Of a stretch of 52,295 bases of DNA, positions 9,569-17,300 are shown piece by piece. Source of the stretch: Candidatus Saccharimonadota bacterium (GTDB lineage Bacteria; Patescibacteriota; Saccharimonadia; Saccharimonadales; Saccharimonadaceae); assembly GCA_017506895.1 (NCBI GenBank), contig JAFWBV010000011.1, positions 1 to 52,295 of the forward strand. Direction: 5' to 3'. The notes beneath the pieces are model-generated. The model did not search any database. It was not told where the DNA came from and was given only the letters and a program-made list of their open reading frames with translations. Each line of letters begins with the position of its first letter. Within the stretch, counting starts at the first letter, position 1. Both the position numbers and the translations under genes were made by a program.

Positions 9569-9688
9569 GAACAATAAAAAAATACCATCTCGGGACATTT
9601 CGGAGCCTGGCAAGGCGAGAATTAGTGCCGGCCGCCCGTGGCGACGGGTCGGCCGGACACGTGTCCCGAATGGTATTTTTTATTGTTC
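9569..9688. repeat. GC-rich palindromic element, copy 1 (intergenic)
   Basis: Terminal arms GAACAATAAAAAAATACCAT (9569-9588) and its near-perfect complement (ending 9688) enclose a GC-rich core. The core has inner arms CGGGAC/GTCCCG and a stable stem of GGCCG repeats capped by CCCG-TGGCGA-CGGG (9636-9649). Blocks of the core (CGGAG, GGCGAG, GTGGCGACGGG, CCCGAAT) recur in the copies at 41757 and 49610, while the outer arms do not. It fills the gap between gpmI and the antiporter gene, with its right arm touching the antiporter stop codon, so it may also terminate transcription. Confidence 0.9.
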
Positions 9689-11472
9689 TATAGCGAGAAC
9701 AGGCACAGTACGATAATATTAACTACCGCAATACATGCCACCACGCGAATTCCCCACTTAAACCAAGTAGCATAATCTACCTTAGCAAGTGCAAGACCGC
9801 CCATAATCGCACCACAAGTTGGCGTAATCAAGTTAACAAGCCCATTTGCAGCCACAATCGTCATTACAGCCACATTAGTGCTATAACCCAAATTCGCCGC
9901 TACAGGAGCAATAATTGGTGTGGAGAGTGTTGCAAGTCCAGAAGAAGAAGGAACCAACACAGACAAAACTACATGTAGTAAATAGTTCAAAGGCACAAAT
10001 GCCATCTCTGGCAAATTTCTTAAGCCTTCTGCGGCATTTACTATAATAAAGTTATCCATTGAAGTTTCCGCCATCAAGACAGAAGCACCACGTGCTACCG
10101 CAATTACTAAGATTACGCCAATCATATCATCAGCGCCATCCACGAATGCGTCTACAAAACCATGTTCACCTTGGCGATTAATGATTGCAATAATGATAGC
10201 GCAAATCAAGAACCAGAGAGCTGCTTCATAGAACCACCAATTTCCAAGTGATGAACCAGTTAACCAGCCCGTCCACGAATCAAAGAAGGTAATTCCGAAT
10301 TCGCCCCAAGGCACAAATCCAACAATCATCACAAGGAAAGTAATTCCAAATACAATCAAAGTCGCAATTTGTTTACCAGACAGCTTCATTGTGTCTTCTT
10401 GTGTTTTTAGATACTTGCCATAGGCTTTTTCAGCTGCAGCCTGTTCGCGCAAGCTCAAGAAAGTAGAGCCTTTGTCGCGTTGAACCTTCTTTGCATATTT
10501 AATGACAAAGAACGCAGCAATTGCAAGCGTTGTCAACCATAGCACAACTGCAATTAAAATTACAGTTCCCTGATTAAACTCTATTCCAGCATCCTTCAAA
10601 GCCGAAATCGCTACACCAGTTGCAAATGGGTTGATAGTTGAACCCAGTACACCAGCGCCTGAACCAAGCAAAATAGTTGCTACACCTACAAGTGGATCTA
10701 ACCCGGCTGCAAACATCGTTGCCGCAATTAGTACATAAAACCCAACACTTTCTTCCAAGAACCCATAAGTTGTACCCAGTATCGAGAAGATAAACATTAA
10801 TAGTACAATTAATAAGTATTCTTTACCGTGTAGTTTTTGTACCAACAATTTGATGCCATTTTCTAGTGCCTTTGTTCTAGCGACTACTGCCAAAAGCCCA
10901 CCAAGCATCATAATGAATATACAGACATCTATCGCATCCGCAAATCCAAGAATTGGCGCCATTAATACTTGATGTAATTGAGCCCCAACTACACCTGAAC
11001 CGTCTACGATTGCACAACCCTCTTCACCATAAACTTCTTCGCAAGCTTCTAACGATTCGTAAACTTCAGAGTTTTCATCTGAAGCAATTAGCATAGTATC
11101 TGCGCTTTCACCAACGGTTGTGGCTTCTTCGCCTGCCCCAACAGTTTCACCAGCTTCAATGCTTTTTACTGACATTTCATCATCAGCGACTGGTTCACTT
11201 GTTATCATCCTACTTTCAGATAGATTTTCACCAGTAACTTCATCACCAACAGCTGGCTCAGCAAGTTCGCCTTCAGCAGGTACTTCACCTTCCCATTCTC
11301 CTGGACCAACTTCAACACTAGATTCTTCTGTGTCTGAAGCCACCGGAGCAAATTTTGCTCTTGGCAAAACATGTGACAAAATGCCAAGCAAAATAATCAA
11401 AATCATAATAATCGAATACGCCGAAAGCATCGCACGTGTTCGTTTCTTACTTCGATTTTTCTTCCTAAACAT
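9688..11472 (-). CDS. YfcC-family basic amino acid antiporter (ArcD-like role)
   Basis: A 594-residue multi-pass membrane protein of the YfcC / C4-dicarboxylate anaerobic carrier-like group. Family features include MMLGGLLAVVARTKALENGI, GSGAGVLGSTINPFATG, VPSSSGLATLSTPIIAP and GLVNLITPTCGAIMGGLALAKV. After TM1 (about 15-37) it carries an unusual acidic segment of about 110 residues (roughly 45-155, rich in Glu, Gly, Ser, Ala), probably extracytoplasmic, before TM2. Family members normally have a much shorter loop. Its position directly after arcB-arcA makes arginine/ornithine exchange the likely job (inference). SD AAAGGA precedes the ATG. Confidence 0.88.
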   Translation of the reverse strand: MFRKKNRSKKRTRAMLSAYSIIMILIILLGILSHVLPRAKFAPVASDTEESSVEVGPGEWEGEVPAEGELAEPAVGDEVTGENLSESRMITSEPVADDEMSVKSIEAGETVGAGEEATTVGESADTMLIASDENSEVYESLEACEEVYGEEGCAIVDGSGVVGAQLHQVLMAPILGFADAIDVCIFIMMLGGLLAVVARTKALENGIKLLVQKLHGKEYLLIVLLMFIFSILGTTYGFLEESVGFYVLIAATMFAAGLDPLVGVATILLGSGAGVLGSTINPFATGVAISALKDAGIEFNQGTVILIAVVLWLTTLAIAAFFVIKYAKKVQRDKGSTFLSLREQAAAEKAYGKYLKTQEDTMKLSGKQIATLIVFGITFLVMIVGFVPWGEFGITFFDSWTGWLTGSSLGNWWFYEAALWFLICAIIIAIINRQGEHGFVDAFVDGADDMIGVILVIAVARGASVLMAETSMDNFIIVNAAEGLRNLPEMAFVPLNYLLHVVLSVLVPSSSGLATLSTPIIAPVAANLGYSTNVAVMTIVAANGLVNLITPTCGAIMGGLALAKVDYATWFKWGIRVVACIAVVNIIVLCLFSL

Positions 11473-11473
11473 T

Positions 11474-11617
11474 TTAAATCCTTTTAACTTTAATATTATC
11501 CCCCACTGTATTCTTGCGATTAATTTCCATGAAGTTAATTGTCTTTATATCTTTAAAGGCAATTGTTCTCACGTCACTAACGCTAATGTGCACTCTTGTC
11601 TTTATGTTTATTTTCAT
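11474..11617 (-). CDS. small unknown ORF, 47 aa, in the arc operon
   Basis: An ATG at 11617 with a strong AAGGAG Shine-Dalgarno 4 nt upstream opens a 47-codon frame (MKINIKTRVHISV ... IKVKRI) ending 1 nt before the antiporter ATG. The product is basic, with no Cys, no membrane segment and no recognised family. It fills almost the whole gap between arcA and the antiporter, and its 3' end contains the antiporter's SD, which suggests translational coupling. It could be a real small protein or a leader that sets antiporter translation. The SD quality and tight fit argue for translation; conservation is unknown. Confidence 0.5.
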   Translation of the reverse strand: MKINIKTRVHISVSDVRTIAFKDIKTINFMEINRKNTVGDNIKVKRI

Positions 11618-11665
11618 TTTTCTCCTTTATTTTACCCCCTTTAGATTTACTCCCAACTTATAAAT

Positions 11666-12898
11666 CTATTTTCCCTCCTCTCTGACGAGTGCCATCGCCA
11701 TACAGTGCGAACCACCACGCCCGCGCGATAATTCTGAACTTGGAATTTCAATCACTTTCACTCCGTGCTTTCTTAAAGCCTCATTTGTAACAAAGTTACG
11801 GTCATAAGCCATCACTACACCAGGACGAATACACATCAAATTTACGCCATCGCTCCATTGTTCACGCTCAGCATCGATTCTTCGACCATTACCACATTTA
11901 ATAAGCTCTACATGTGAAAGATGTAGATATTTTTCCAGAACTTTCGTAAGGCTTTGGTGAATCTCTACAATCTCTATTTCGCCACCACGTCCAGCCGTAA
12001 TTTCATAAATCGTAGAAATATCCATAATCGCTTCTTGGACTGCAAATTTATCCACATCCACTTGGGTCATCACAGTATCAAGATGCATAAAACTTCTCTC
12101 ATCTGGAATATCTATGGCAAGTACATATTTAAACGCATTGTTCTTGTCTTTAAACAAATTCTTAGCAAACGTCGCAATCGCATCTGGCTCCGTTCTTTGC
12201 GAGATACCAATTGCTACTACCTCTGGCGACAACACTTGGATATCGCCACCTTCAATACAATAAGGCTCAGAACGATCATAATATAATTTTACATCATCGT
12301 AAAATGGATGATATTTAAACACGTATTCCGCAAGAATTGACTCGCGCGTTCTCGTAACTGCCCACATTTTATGCAAAGTCGCACCATGCCCTATCGTTGC
12401 CATCGGATCTCTTTGGAATAAAATATTTGGAATCGGATCTATAATCATCCTACCAGTATCACGTGTTGCATAAAAACCAGAAATCTTTCCAAGTTTCTTC
12501 AATTCCGAGATATCCACACCGGCAATACATTTTTTCACCATATCACGAGCATCTTTAAAAGAATTTAAATAATCGAAACAGTGCTTTGTGACTTTTGGTG
12601 AAGTTACGCCAGCCTCCATAATAAACTGCTCCAAAAATTTTCTTCTCACCGTTCTCCCACCAGCTTCAATTGCTTCGGCTACCAAATCTGTAATATAAAC
12701 TACTTCTACTCCCTCTGCTCTCATAGCATTAGCATAAGCATCATGTTCCTGTTGTGCTAGTTTTAAATAAGGAATATCATCAAACAATAATCTTTCCAAA
12801 GTATTCGGCGTTAGATTTAAAAACTCATCACCTGGTCGATGCATCAAAACTTTTTTTAGTGGCGCTATTTCACTAAAATTGCTAATCGATTTTTTCAT
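11666..12898 (-). CDS. arcA: arginine deiminase
   Basis: Hydrolyses arginine to citrulline and ammonia, the first step of the arginine deiminase pathway. The 410-residue length is typical. Motifs: LMHRPGDEFLNLTPN, FQRDPMATIG, EGGDIQVLS, SFMHLDTVMTQVD with the catalytic His, and GGSHCMAMAL with the nucleophile Cys399. The ATG overlaps the arcB stop (ATGA at 12898-12895), so the two are translationally coupled. Citrulline made here feeds the arcB product encoded just upstream. Ammonia release can also buffer acid. All catalytic residues I can check are present. Confidence 0.97.
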   Translation of the reverse strand: MKKSISNFSEIAPLKKVLMHRPGDEFLNLTPNTLERLLFDDIPYLKLAQQEHDAYANAMRAEGVEVVYITDLVAEAIEAGGRTVRRKFLEQFIMEAGVTSPKVTKHCFDYLNSFKDARDMVKKCIAGVDISELKKLGKISGFYATRDTGRMIIDPIPNILFQRDPMATIGHGATLHKMWAVTRTRESILAEYVFKYHPFYDDVKLYYDRSEPYCIEGGDIQVLSPEVVAIGISQRTEPDAIATFAKNLFKDKNNAFKYVLAIDIPDERSFMHLDTVMTQVDVDKFAVQEAIMDISTIYEITAGRGGEIEIVEIHQSLTKVLEKYLHLSHVELIKCGNGRRIDAEREQWSDGVNLMCIRPGVVMAYDRNFVTNEALRKHGVKVIEIPSSELSRGRGGSHCMAMALVREEGK

Positions 12899-13896
12899 TT
12901 TTTATTCCTTTCATATAAAGTTAAGAACATCACCGCTTTAATTGTATGCATACGGTTTTCTGCCTGTTCAAATACCAATGAGCGCTCCGAATTAAATACT
13001 TCATCCGTCACTTCCATCTCACTAATACCAAATTTTTCATTTACATCACGAGCAATTGAAGTATTCAAATCGTGGAATGATGGCAGACAGTGTAGGAAAA
13101 TTGCTGAATCCTTTGCTTTTGACATCATCTCAGCATTTACTTGATATGGTTTCAATAGCTCAATCCTTTCACCCCATTTTTCCTGCGGCTCACCTAGTGA
13201 CAACCATACATCAGTATAAATCACGTCGGCTTTATCATTTAATGTTGCAATATCTGAAGTAATTGTAATAGTCGAACCATTTTTCTCTGCAATTGGTAAG
13301 CACTTACCTATAATATCATCCGAGGGCCTTAAGTGATTCGGACCACAAGCAATAAAATTAACACCCATTTTTGCGCTCATCGCCATTAATGAATTTGCTA
13401 CATTATTACGCGTATCACCCACAAAAGCCAAAGTTAAACCTTTTAGCTTACCAAAATGCTCTTGAATAGTCAAAAAATCGCCCAACGCTTGTGTAGGATG
13501 ACATTCATCAGTTAGACCATTCCAAACAGGTACATCAGAATACTTAGCCAAATCATCCACAATCGATTGGTCAAACCCGCGATATTCTATACCGTCATAA
13601 AGACGTGACAAAACTCGCGCCGTGTCAGCAATCGATTCCTTGTGCCCCATTTGCGAACCTGTCGGATCCAAAAATGTCACACCCATACCGAGATCATAAC
13701 CAGCCACCTCAAACGAGCATCTCGTTCGTGTAGAAGTTTTTTCAAACAAAATTGCAATATTTTTGTTCGGAAAAAATTTATGATCTTTTCCAGCACGCTT
13801 GTATTCTTTGAACATGTGAGACACATCCAACATATATCGGAGTTCATATTCATTGAAATCCAATATCCTTAAAAAGTCTCTTCCATAAAAATCCAT
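12895..13896 (-). CDS. arcB: catabolic ornithine carbamoyltransferase
   Basis: Converts citrulline and phosphate to ornithine and carbamoyl phosphate in the catabolic direction. The length is 333 residues. The carbamoyl-phosphate site STRTRCSFEVAG is at 55-66, with HPTQALGDFLT and HCLPSFHD (ornithine/catalytic loop) further on. The operon context (arcA, antiporter, divergent arcC) argues for the catabolic rather than the biosynthetic enzyme. It is the first gene of the arcBA-antiporter operon. A TATAAT box at 13927-13922 gives a leader of roughly 18 nt carrying a weak AAGGG. The stop is UGA, overlapping the arcA start. Confidence 0.95.
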   Translation of the reverse strand: MDFYGRDFLRILDFNEYELRYMLDVSHMFKEYKRAGKDHKFFPNKNIAILFEKTSTRTRCSFEVAGYDLGMGVTFLDPTGSQMGHKESIADTARVLSRLYDGIEYRGFDQSIVDDLAKYSDVPVWNGLTDECHPTQALGDFLTIQEHFGKLKGLTLAFVGDTRNNVANSLMAMSAKMGVNFIACGPNHLRPSDDIIGKCLPIAEKNGSTITITSDIATLNDKADVIYTDVWLSLGEPQEKWGERIELLKPYQVNAEMMSKAKDSAIFLHCLPSFHDLNTSIARDVNEKFGISEMEVTDEVFNSERSLVFEQAENRMHTIKAVMFLTLYERNKK

Positions 13897-13921
13897 ATGT
13901 ACCCTTGTTTAGCTTATGCTT

Positions 13922-13927
13922 ATTATA
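13922..13927 (-). promoter_or_regulatory. -10 box of the arcBA operon
   Basis: TATAAT on the minus strand (13927-13922) within the 77-bp divergent arcB/arcC region. No recognisable ArgR box could be made out by eye, so regulation by arginine is unproven. Confidence 0.65.
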
Positions 13928-13958
13928 TATCAAAAACAAATTAAGCACAAGTGTTTTA

Positions 13959-13967
13959 TGTTATAAT
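13959..13967 (+). promoter_or_regulatory. extended -10 box of arcC (leaderless)
   Basis: TGTTATAAT with its last T at 13967, then 6 nt, then the ATG at 13974. It shows that the in-frame ATG at 13905 is not the start. Confidence 0.82.
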
Positions 13968-13973
13968 AAAAGC

Positions 13974-14912
13974 ATGAAAAAACGAATTGTTTTAGCGCTT
14001 GGCGGTAATGCCTTGCAAAAAAATGGCGAAGTCACAGCCGAAGCCCAAAAAAGAGTTGCAAACATCGTTGGCTCCGTCGTTGCGGATTTAGCTGATCGTT
14101 ACGAAGTCGTTGTCGCACACGGCAATGGCCCACAAGTTGGCAACATTTTAATTCATGAAGAACAAGCATCAACCGATAAAGCCCCAGCGATGCCCCTAGA
14201 AACCGCTGTCGCAATGAGCCAAGGTCAAATCGGCTACTGGTTAACTCAAGCTATTCATAATGCTTTTGCCAAAAAGGGAATGCACCGCAAAGTCGCTACC
14301 ATTATCTCTCAAGTTGTAGTGGACGTAAACGATCCTGCCTTTAGAAACCCCACAAAACCCATTGGCCAATTCTACAACGAAAAACAAGCTAAAGCTCTAG
14401 CCAAAGTCAATCACTGGACCGTCAAAGAAGATTCTGGTCGTGGGTGGCGTCGTGTCGTTGCTAGTCCAAAACCAATTGATATTGTCGAAAAACGCACTAT
14501 TCGGGAATTAGTCAAAGACGGTGTTATCGTTATCGCAGCTGGTGGTGGCGGTATTCCAGTCTATCGCACTAAAGTTCTCAAGCGACTCAAAGGCATCGAT
14601 GCCGTCATTGACAAGGATTTTGCCGCCGAACGCTTAGCCGAAGAAGTTAAGGCGAATATTTTCGTTTCCGTTACAGCTGTTCCTAACGCATATATCAATT
14701 TCGGTAAACCTAACGCTAAACCAATCCATAAAGTCAACACCAAAGAAATAACCAAATATATCAATGATGGTTGTTTTAAGGCTGGTTCGATGCTTCCCAA
14801 AATTGAAGCCACCACCACTTTCGCCAAAAAAGGCGGTATCGGCATTATTACCGACATAGACCATCTCCGTGAGGCTTTAACTGGCAAAGCTGGAACAATT
14901 ATTTCAAAATAG
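13974..14912 (+). CDS. arcC: carbamate kinase
   Basis: Transfers phosphate from carbamoyl phosphate to ADP, giving ATP, ammonia and CO2. This is the energy-yielding step of arginine fermentation. The length is 312 residues from the start used here. Motifs: the N-terminal glycine loop LALGGNALQ, VVAHGNGPQVG, PLETAVAMSQGQIGYW, VIAAGGGGIPV and DKDFAAERLA. The longer frame from 13905 adds 23 residues that overlap the promoter and do not match the family. It is transcribed divergently from arcBA, so the two arms of one pathway can be set separately. A strong hairpin terminator follows. Confidence 0.96.
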   Translation: MKKRIVLALGGNALQKNGEVTAEAQKRVANIVGSVVADLADRYEVVVAHGNGPQVGNILIHEEQASTDKAPAMPLETAVAMSQGQIGYWLTQAIHNAFAKKGMHRKVATIISQVVVDVNDPAFRNPTKPIGQFYNEKQAKALAKVNHWTVKEDSGRGWRRVVASPKPIDIVEKRTIRELVKDGVIVIAAGGGGIPVYRTKVLKRLKGIDAVIDKDFAAERLAEEVKANIFVSVTAVPNAYINFGKPNAKPIHKVNTKEITKYINDGCFKAGSMLPKIEATTTFAKKGGIGIITDIDHLREALTGKAGTIISK

Positions 14913-14924
14913 TTTTGATCATTA

Positions 14925-14955
14925 AAAAGCGTACAACGATTTTGTACGCTTTTTT
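14925..14955. terminator. bidirectional terminator between arcC and pgi
   Basis: AAAAGCGTACAA (14925-14936) pairs with TTGTACGCTTTT across a 4-6 nt loop. It is flanked by A's on the left and a T-run on the right, so it serves both converging genes. Confidence 0.88.
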
Positions 14956-14975
14956 CTTACAGTATATGGTTATAT

Positions 14976-16106
14976 CTATTCTGCCAATAATTCTTTCAAT
15001 TTAGTTTTATATGCTTCCACTCCTGGCTGATCAAAAGGGTTCACACCAATCATTTTGGCTGACAATGCGCAGGAAAGCTCAAAGAAATAAATCAGCTCTC
15101 CAAACCCTTTTTCATCAAAACTTGGCACACCAATTGTAAGCACCGGAATACCACCTTCAGCATGTGCCATTTGTACCGCCTTCACTACTTTCGCATTCAT
15201 CTCATCTGTCGGATAATCAATTATCGTTTCAAATAAATTACGCCTTCCATCCTGAATGTATTGCCCAAGTGAATGAAGATCTGTCGAATAAATCACCGAG
15301 TCAGGTAAAATTCCCCGTTTATCCTTTCCTTCCGACTCGCCAAACAATTGTTTGAGCCATTCGTTAAAATACATCGTCGCCGGTTCAAAACTAGCAAATA
15401 TCTCTGTATCATATCGTCGACCATCCAACGAAAAGCGCATCGTTGCATATCGCAGAGCTGGTTCCACCGCTGTCTCTATCGCATCCGAAGCCCCTTCTAA
15501 TAGTTTGTCTACATCTACCCCCGCTACCGCCATCGGTAAAAGCCCCACTGCGGTTAGCACCGAGTAGCGACCACCAATATTATCCGGCACCACAAACATC
15601 TTATATCCACACGCTGCTGCTTCATCATGTAATGCCCCTTTCTTCGCATCTGTTGTGGCGTACATACGTTGATAAGCCCCTTCTTCACCATATTTTTGAA
15701 TTAATTTCTCTTTAAAAGCCGCAAATGCAATAGCGGGTTCTAGTGTCGTACCTGATTTAGAAATCACATTCACCGAAAAATCATGATCTCCCACTTTATC
15801 CAAAGCCCAATCTAGTTCACGCTTAGATAATGAATTACCTGCATATATTATCTTGGTCTCTGATTGCGGTCTCAAGGCTTCAATAATCGCCCGATGCCCC
15901 AGATAAGAACCACCAATTCCAATACAAACCAGATATTCAGAAGAATCTCGTATTTCTTTTGCCGCTTCCTTTATTCTCACAAATTCCCCCGTATCAATCT
16001 CTTTTGGTAGCATTAACCATCCGCCCATCGGGTCCATTGCTATCTCTTTCAGCAGTTTAGCACCACCTTTTTTATCAATTTCAGAATTAAAATTTAATTT
16101 TATCAT
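14976..16106 (-). CDS. pgi: glucose-6-phosphate isomerase
   Basis: Interconverts glucose-6-phosphate and fructose-6-phosphate. At 376 residues it is shorter than Bacillus (about 450) or E. coli (549) enzymes, but the SIS-domain core is intact: CIGIGGSYLGHRAIIEAL, VISKSGTTLEP, DNIGGRYSVLTAVGLLP (PGI signature), the catalytic Glu region NEWLKQLFGESEGK, HSLGQYIQDG and NPFDQPGVEAYK with the catalytic Lys. The gene has a 23-nt leader with a perfect GGAGG Shine-Dalgarno (16115-16111), in contrast to the leaderless neighbours. Its own promoter is at 16138-16130. Confidence 0.95.
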   Translation of the reverse strand: MIKLNFNSEIDKKGGAKLLKEIAMDPMGGWLMLPKEIDTGEFVRIKEAAKEIRDSSEYLVCIGIGGSYLGHRAIIEALRPQSETKIIYAGNSLSKRELDWALDKVGDHDFSVNVISKSGTTLEPAIAFAAFKEKLIQKYGEEGAYQRMYATTDAKKGALHDEAAACGYKMFVVPDNIGGRYSVLTAVGLLPMAVAGVDVDKLLEGASDAIETAVEPALRYATMRFSLDGRRYDTEIFASFEPATMYFNEWLKQLFGESEGKDKRGILPDSVIYSTDLHSLGQYIQDGRRNLFETIIDYPTDEMNAKVVKAVQMAHAEGGIPVLTIGVPSFDEKGFGELIYFFELSCALSAKMIGVNPFDQPGVEAYKTKLKELLAE

Positions 16107-16129
16107 ATCACCTCCAATATCTTATCTCT

Positions 16130-16138
16130 ATTATACCA
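16130..16138 (-). promoter_or_regulatory. extended -10 box of pgi
   Basis: TGGTATAAT on the minus strand, 23 nt before the pgi ATG, giving a short leader that contains GGAGG. Confidence 0.75.
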
Positions 16139-16160
16139 ATCTTAAAAACAAATAAAACTA

Positions 16161-16189
16161 TTGCTTTTTTAAAGAAAGTATGATATAAT
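16161..16189 (+). promoter_or_regulatory. promoter of the 95-aa gene
   Basis: TTGCTT (16161-16166), a 17-nt spacer and TATAAT (16184-16189, preceded by TGA) make a well-spaced sigma-70 promoter. It gives a leader of about 40 nt. Confidence 0.75.
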
Positions 16190-16237
16190 ATAGCATAATA
16201 CGCTGCACATTAATAATATTTATACGGGGGTATAAAA

Positions 16238-16525
16238 ATGATTAACGTTAAAGTTCAGCTTTCAAAGGATAATTCCTTTGAAATGCGTAAAATGCTGTCT
16301 GAGAACAGATTTGCAATCTGTCTCTTTAACACCGTGACAAATGACATTGAAGTTCTGAATGAAGACTACAGTGTCGAAAAAATCATTTACGTAGACGTAT
16401 GCTTATCATTCGTCTGCATTTATAGGGAAAGAAAACTCCCCCCACAGAAGGTCCTTAATGCCATTTTCGAGAATTTCGAAAACGGTTGCGTAATCAATTA
16501 CGCAATCAAAGGAGAACAACAGTAA
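16238..16525 (+). CDS. unknown 95-aa cytoplasmic protein
   Basis: No family is recognised. The product (MINVKVQLSK ... YAIKGEQQ) has mixed alpha/beta character, no signal peptide and no membrane segment. It has its own promoter, a GGGGG-type Shine-Dalgarno 7-8 nt before the ATG (16226-16230), a hairpin AAGGAG/CTCCTT just after the stop, and a strong terminator at 16575. So it is a complete monocistronic unit. Its wording of codons, and a G-run SD shared only with the gene at 27846, differ from the neighbours and could mean recent acquisition. It sits between pgi and tRNA-Leu, a common position for inserted cargo. Confidence 0.7.
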   Translation: MINVKVQLSKDNSFEMRKMLSENRFAICLFNTVTNDIEVLNEDYSVEKIIYVDVCLSFVCIYRERKLPPQKVLNAIFENFENGCVINYAIKGEQQ

Positions 16526-16574
16526 GGAGCCCCCCTTCTCCTTAACTGTCATCTTATTTAACTCCCCTTCTTAT

Positions 16575-16603
16575 CCCCCGAGCCTAGTCTCGGGGGAATT
16601 TTT
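16575..16603 (+). terminator. terminator of the 95-aa gene
   Basis: CCCCCGAG (16575-16582) and CTCGGGGG (16589-16596) with a 6-nt loop, followed by AATTTTT. Confidence 0.9.
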
Positions 16604-16604
16604 A

Positions 16605-16613
16605 TGTTATAAT
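16605..16613 (+). promoter_or_regulatory. extended -10 box of tRNA-Leu
   Basis: TGTTATAAT ends 8 nt before the mature 5' end of the tRNA, so almost no 5' precursor is expected. Confidence 0.75.
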
Positions 16614-16621
16614 TTTTTTAT

Positions 16622-16708
16622 GCCCGAGTGGCGGAATTGGCAGACGCGCTAGCTTCAGGTGCTAGTGGTAGCAATACTGTGCAGGTTCAACCCCTGTCTC
16701 GGGCACCA
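16622..16708 (+). tRNA. tRNA-Leu (anticodon CAG)
   Basis: Acceptor GCCCGAG pairs with CTCGGGC, followed by discriminator A and an encoded CCA (16706-16708). The anticodon stem CTAGC/GCTAG encloses loop TTCAGGT, giving CAG for CUG codons. A long variable arm, as expected for a class II tRNA, precedes the T-arm with GTTCAAC. A weak GCCC/GGGC hairpin with a T-run at 16734-16751 may terminate it. Confidence 0.95.
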
Positions 16709-16783
16709 GATCACGACAATTTTGATTTTTTTCGCCCGCAGGGCAATTTTTTATCACCGAGCGGAGCTCAAGACATAAGTAAG

Positions 16784-17284
16784 TCAATGCATCGTCATCA
16801 ATAGTGTCTGAATTGCTAAATAAGCTACCACGACAAGCGCTGCACTAAAGCCCGTCCAGAACACTGAGGTTAGCTTGGCACCGCGTTTAATTCTTAAGTA
16901 TAGCTCTTGGCCCATCGCGATTAGGCCGAGCAATACGGCAATTGCGAGACATATATAGCCGATGCCGCTTGGCAAACCAGAGATAATTGCCCCACCAAGT
17001 CCAAGCTTAAACGACGACGCCACCATCCCACCGACATAGCCGATGAGGCTAAGCGTGACACCGGCAATTGCAAAAATCAGCGCGCGATCACCCATGCGCT
17101 CGGCGTCCGCGCTAATCACATCCGGGTCTTTCGACCAGCCTTTGACTTTGGTGGCTTTGGAATCCAAAAAAGCAAGATTTGATTTATCGGGTTTTTGGTT
17201 CATTAAATCCTCAGCGGCTTTCATACGTTCAGCTTCAATCTGTTTAGATTTCAATGCCCATTTTTCAGTATCGCTGTCTGCCAT
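16784..17284 (-). CDS. unknown small integral membrane protein
   Basis: 166 residues with a hydrophilic, charged N-terminal 65 residues (MADSDTEKW...) followed by about three hydrophobic segments (near 68-92, 104-126 and 140-162). Only one Cys is present, so it is not a DsbB/VKOR partner of the DsbA-like protein encoded upstream. An extended -10 box (17300-17292) 7 nt before the ATG gives it its own leaderless transcript, 13 bp after the DsbA-like gene. No family is recognised. Confidence 0.75.
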   Translation of the reverse strand: MADSDTEKWALKSKQIEAERMKAAEDLMNQKPDKSNLAFLDSKATKVKGWSKDPDVISADAERMGDRALIFAIAGVTLSLIGYVGGMVASSFKLGLGGAIISGLPSGIGYICLAIAVLLGLIAMGQELYLRIKRGAKLTSVFWTGFSAALVVVAYLAIQTLLMTMH

Positions 17285-17291
17285 ATTTGTT

Positions 17292-17300
17292 ATTATATCA
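17292..17300 (-). promoter_or_regulatory. extended -10 box, leaderless, for the 166-aa membrane protein
   Basis: TGATATAAT on the minus strand, last T at 17292, 7 nt before the ATG at 17284. It overlaps the end of the preceding gene. Confidence 0.78.

Noticed and set aside
12895-12898. Possible recoding of UGA as an amino acid (as in some CPR lineages)
   Set aside because: UGA acts as a normal stop in the ATGA overlaps of arcB/arcA and of the genes at 38684-38687, and no conserved gene needs read-through.
13905-13973. 23-residue N-terminal extension of carbamate kinase
   Set aside because: It overlaps the arcC promoter, and the family N-terminus begins at MKKRIVLALGG.
16784-17284. DsbB/VKOR partner for the DsbA-like protein
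   Set aside because: Only one cysteine in the sequence, so no redox-active pair.
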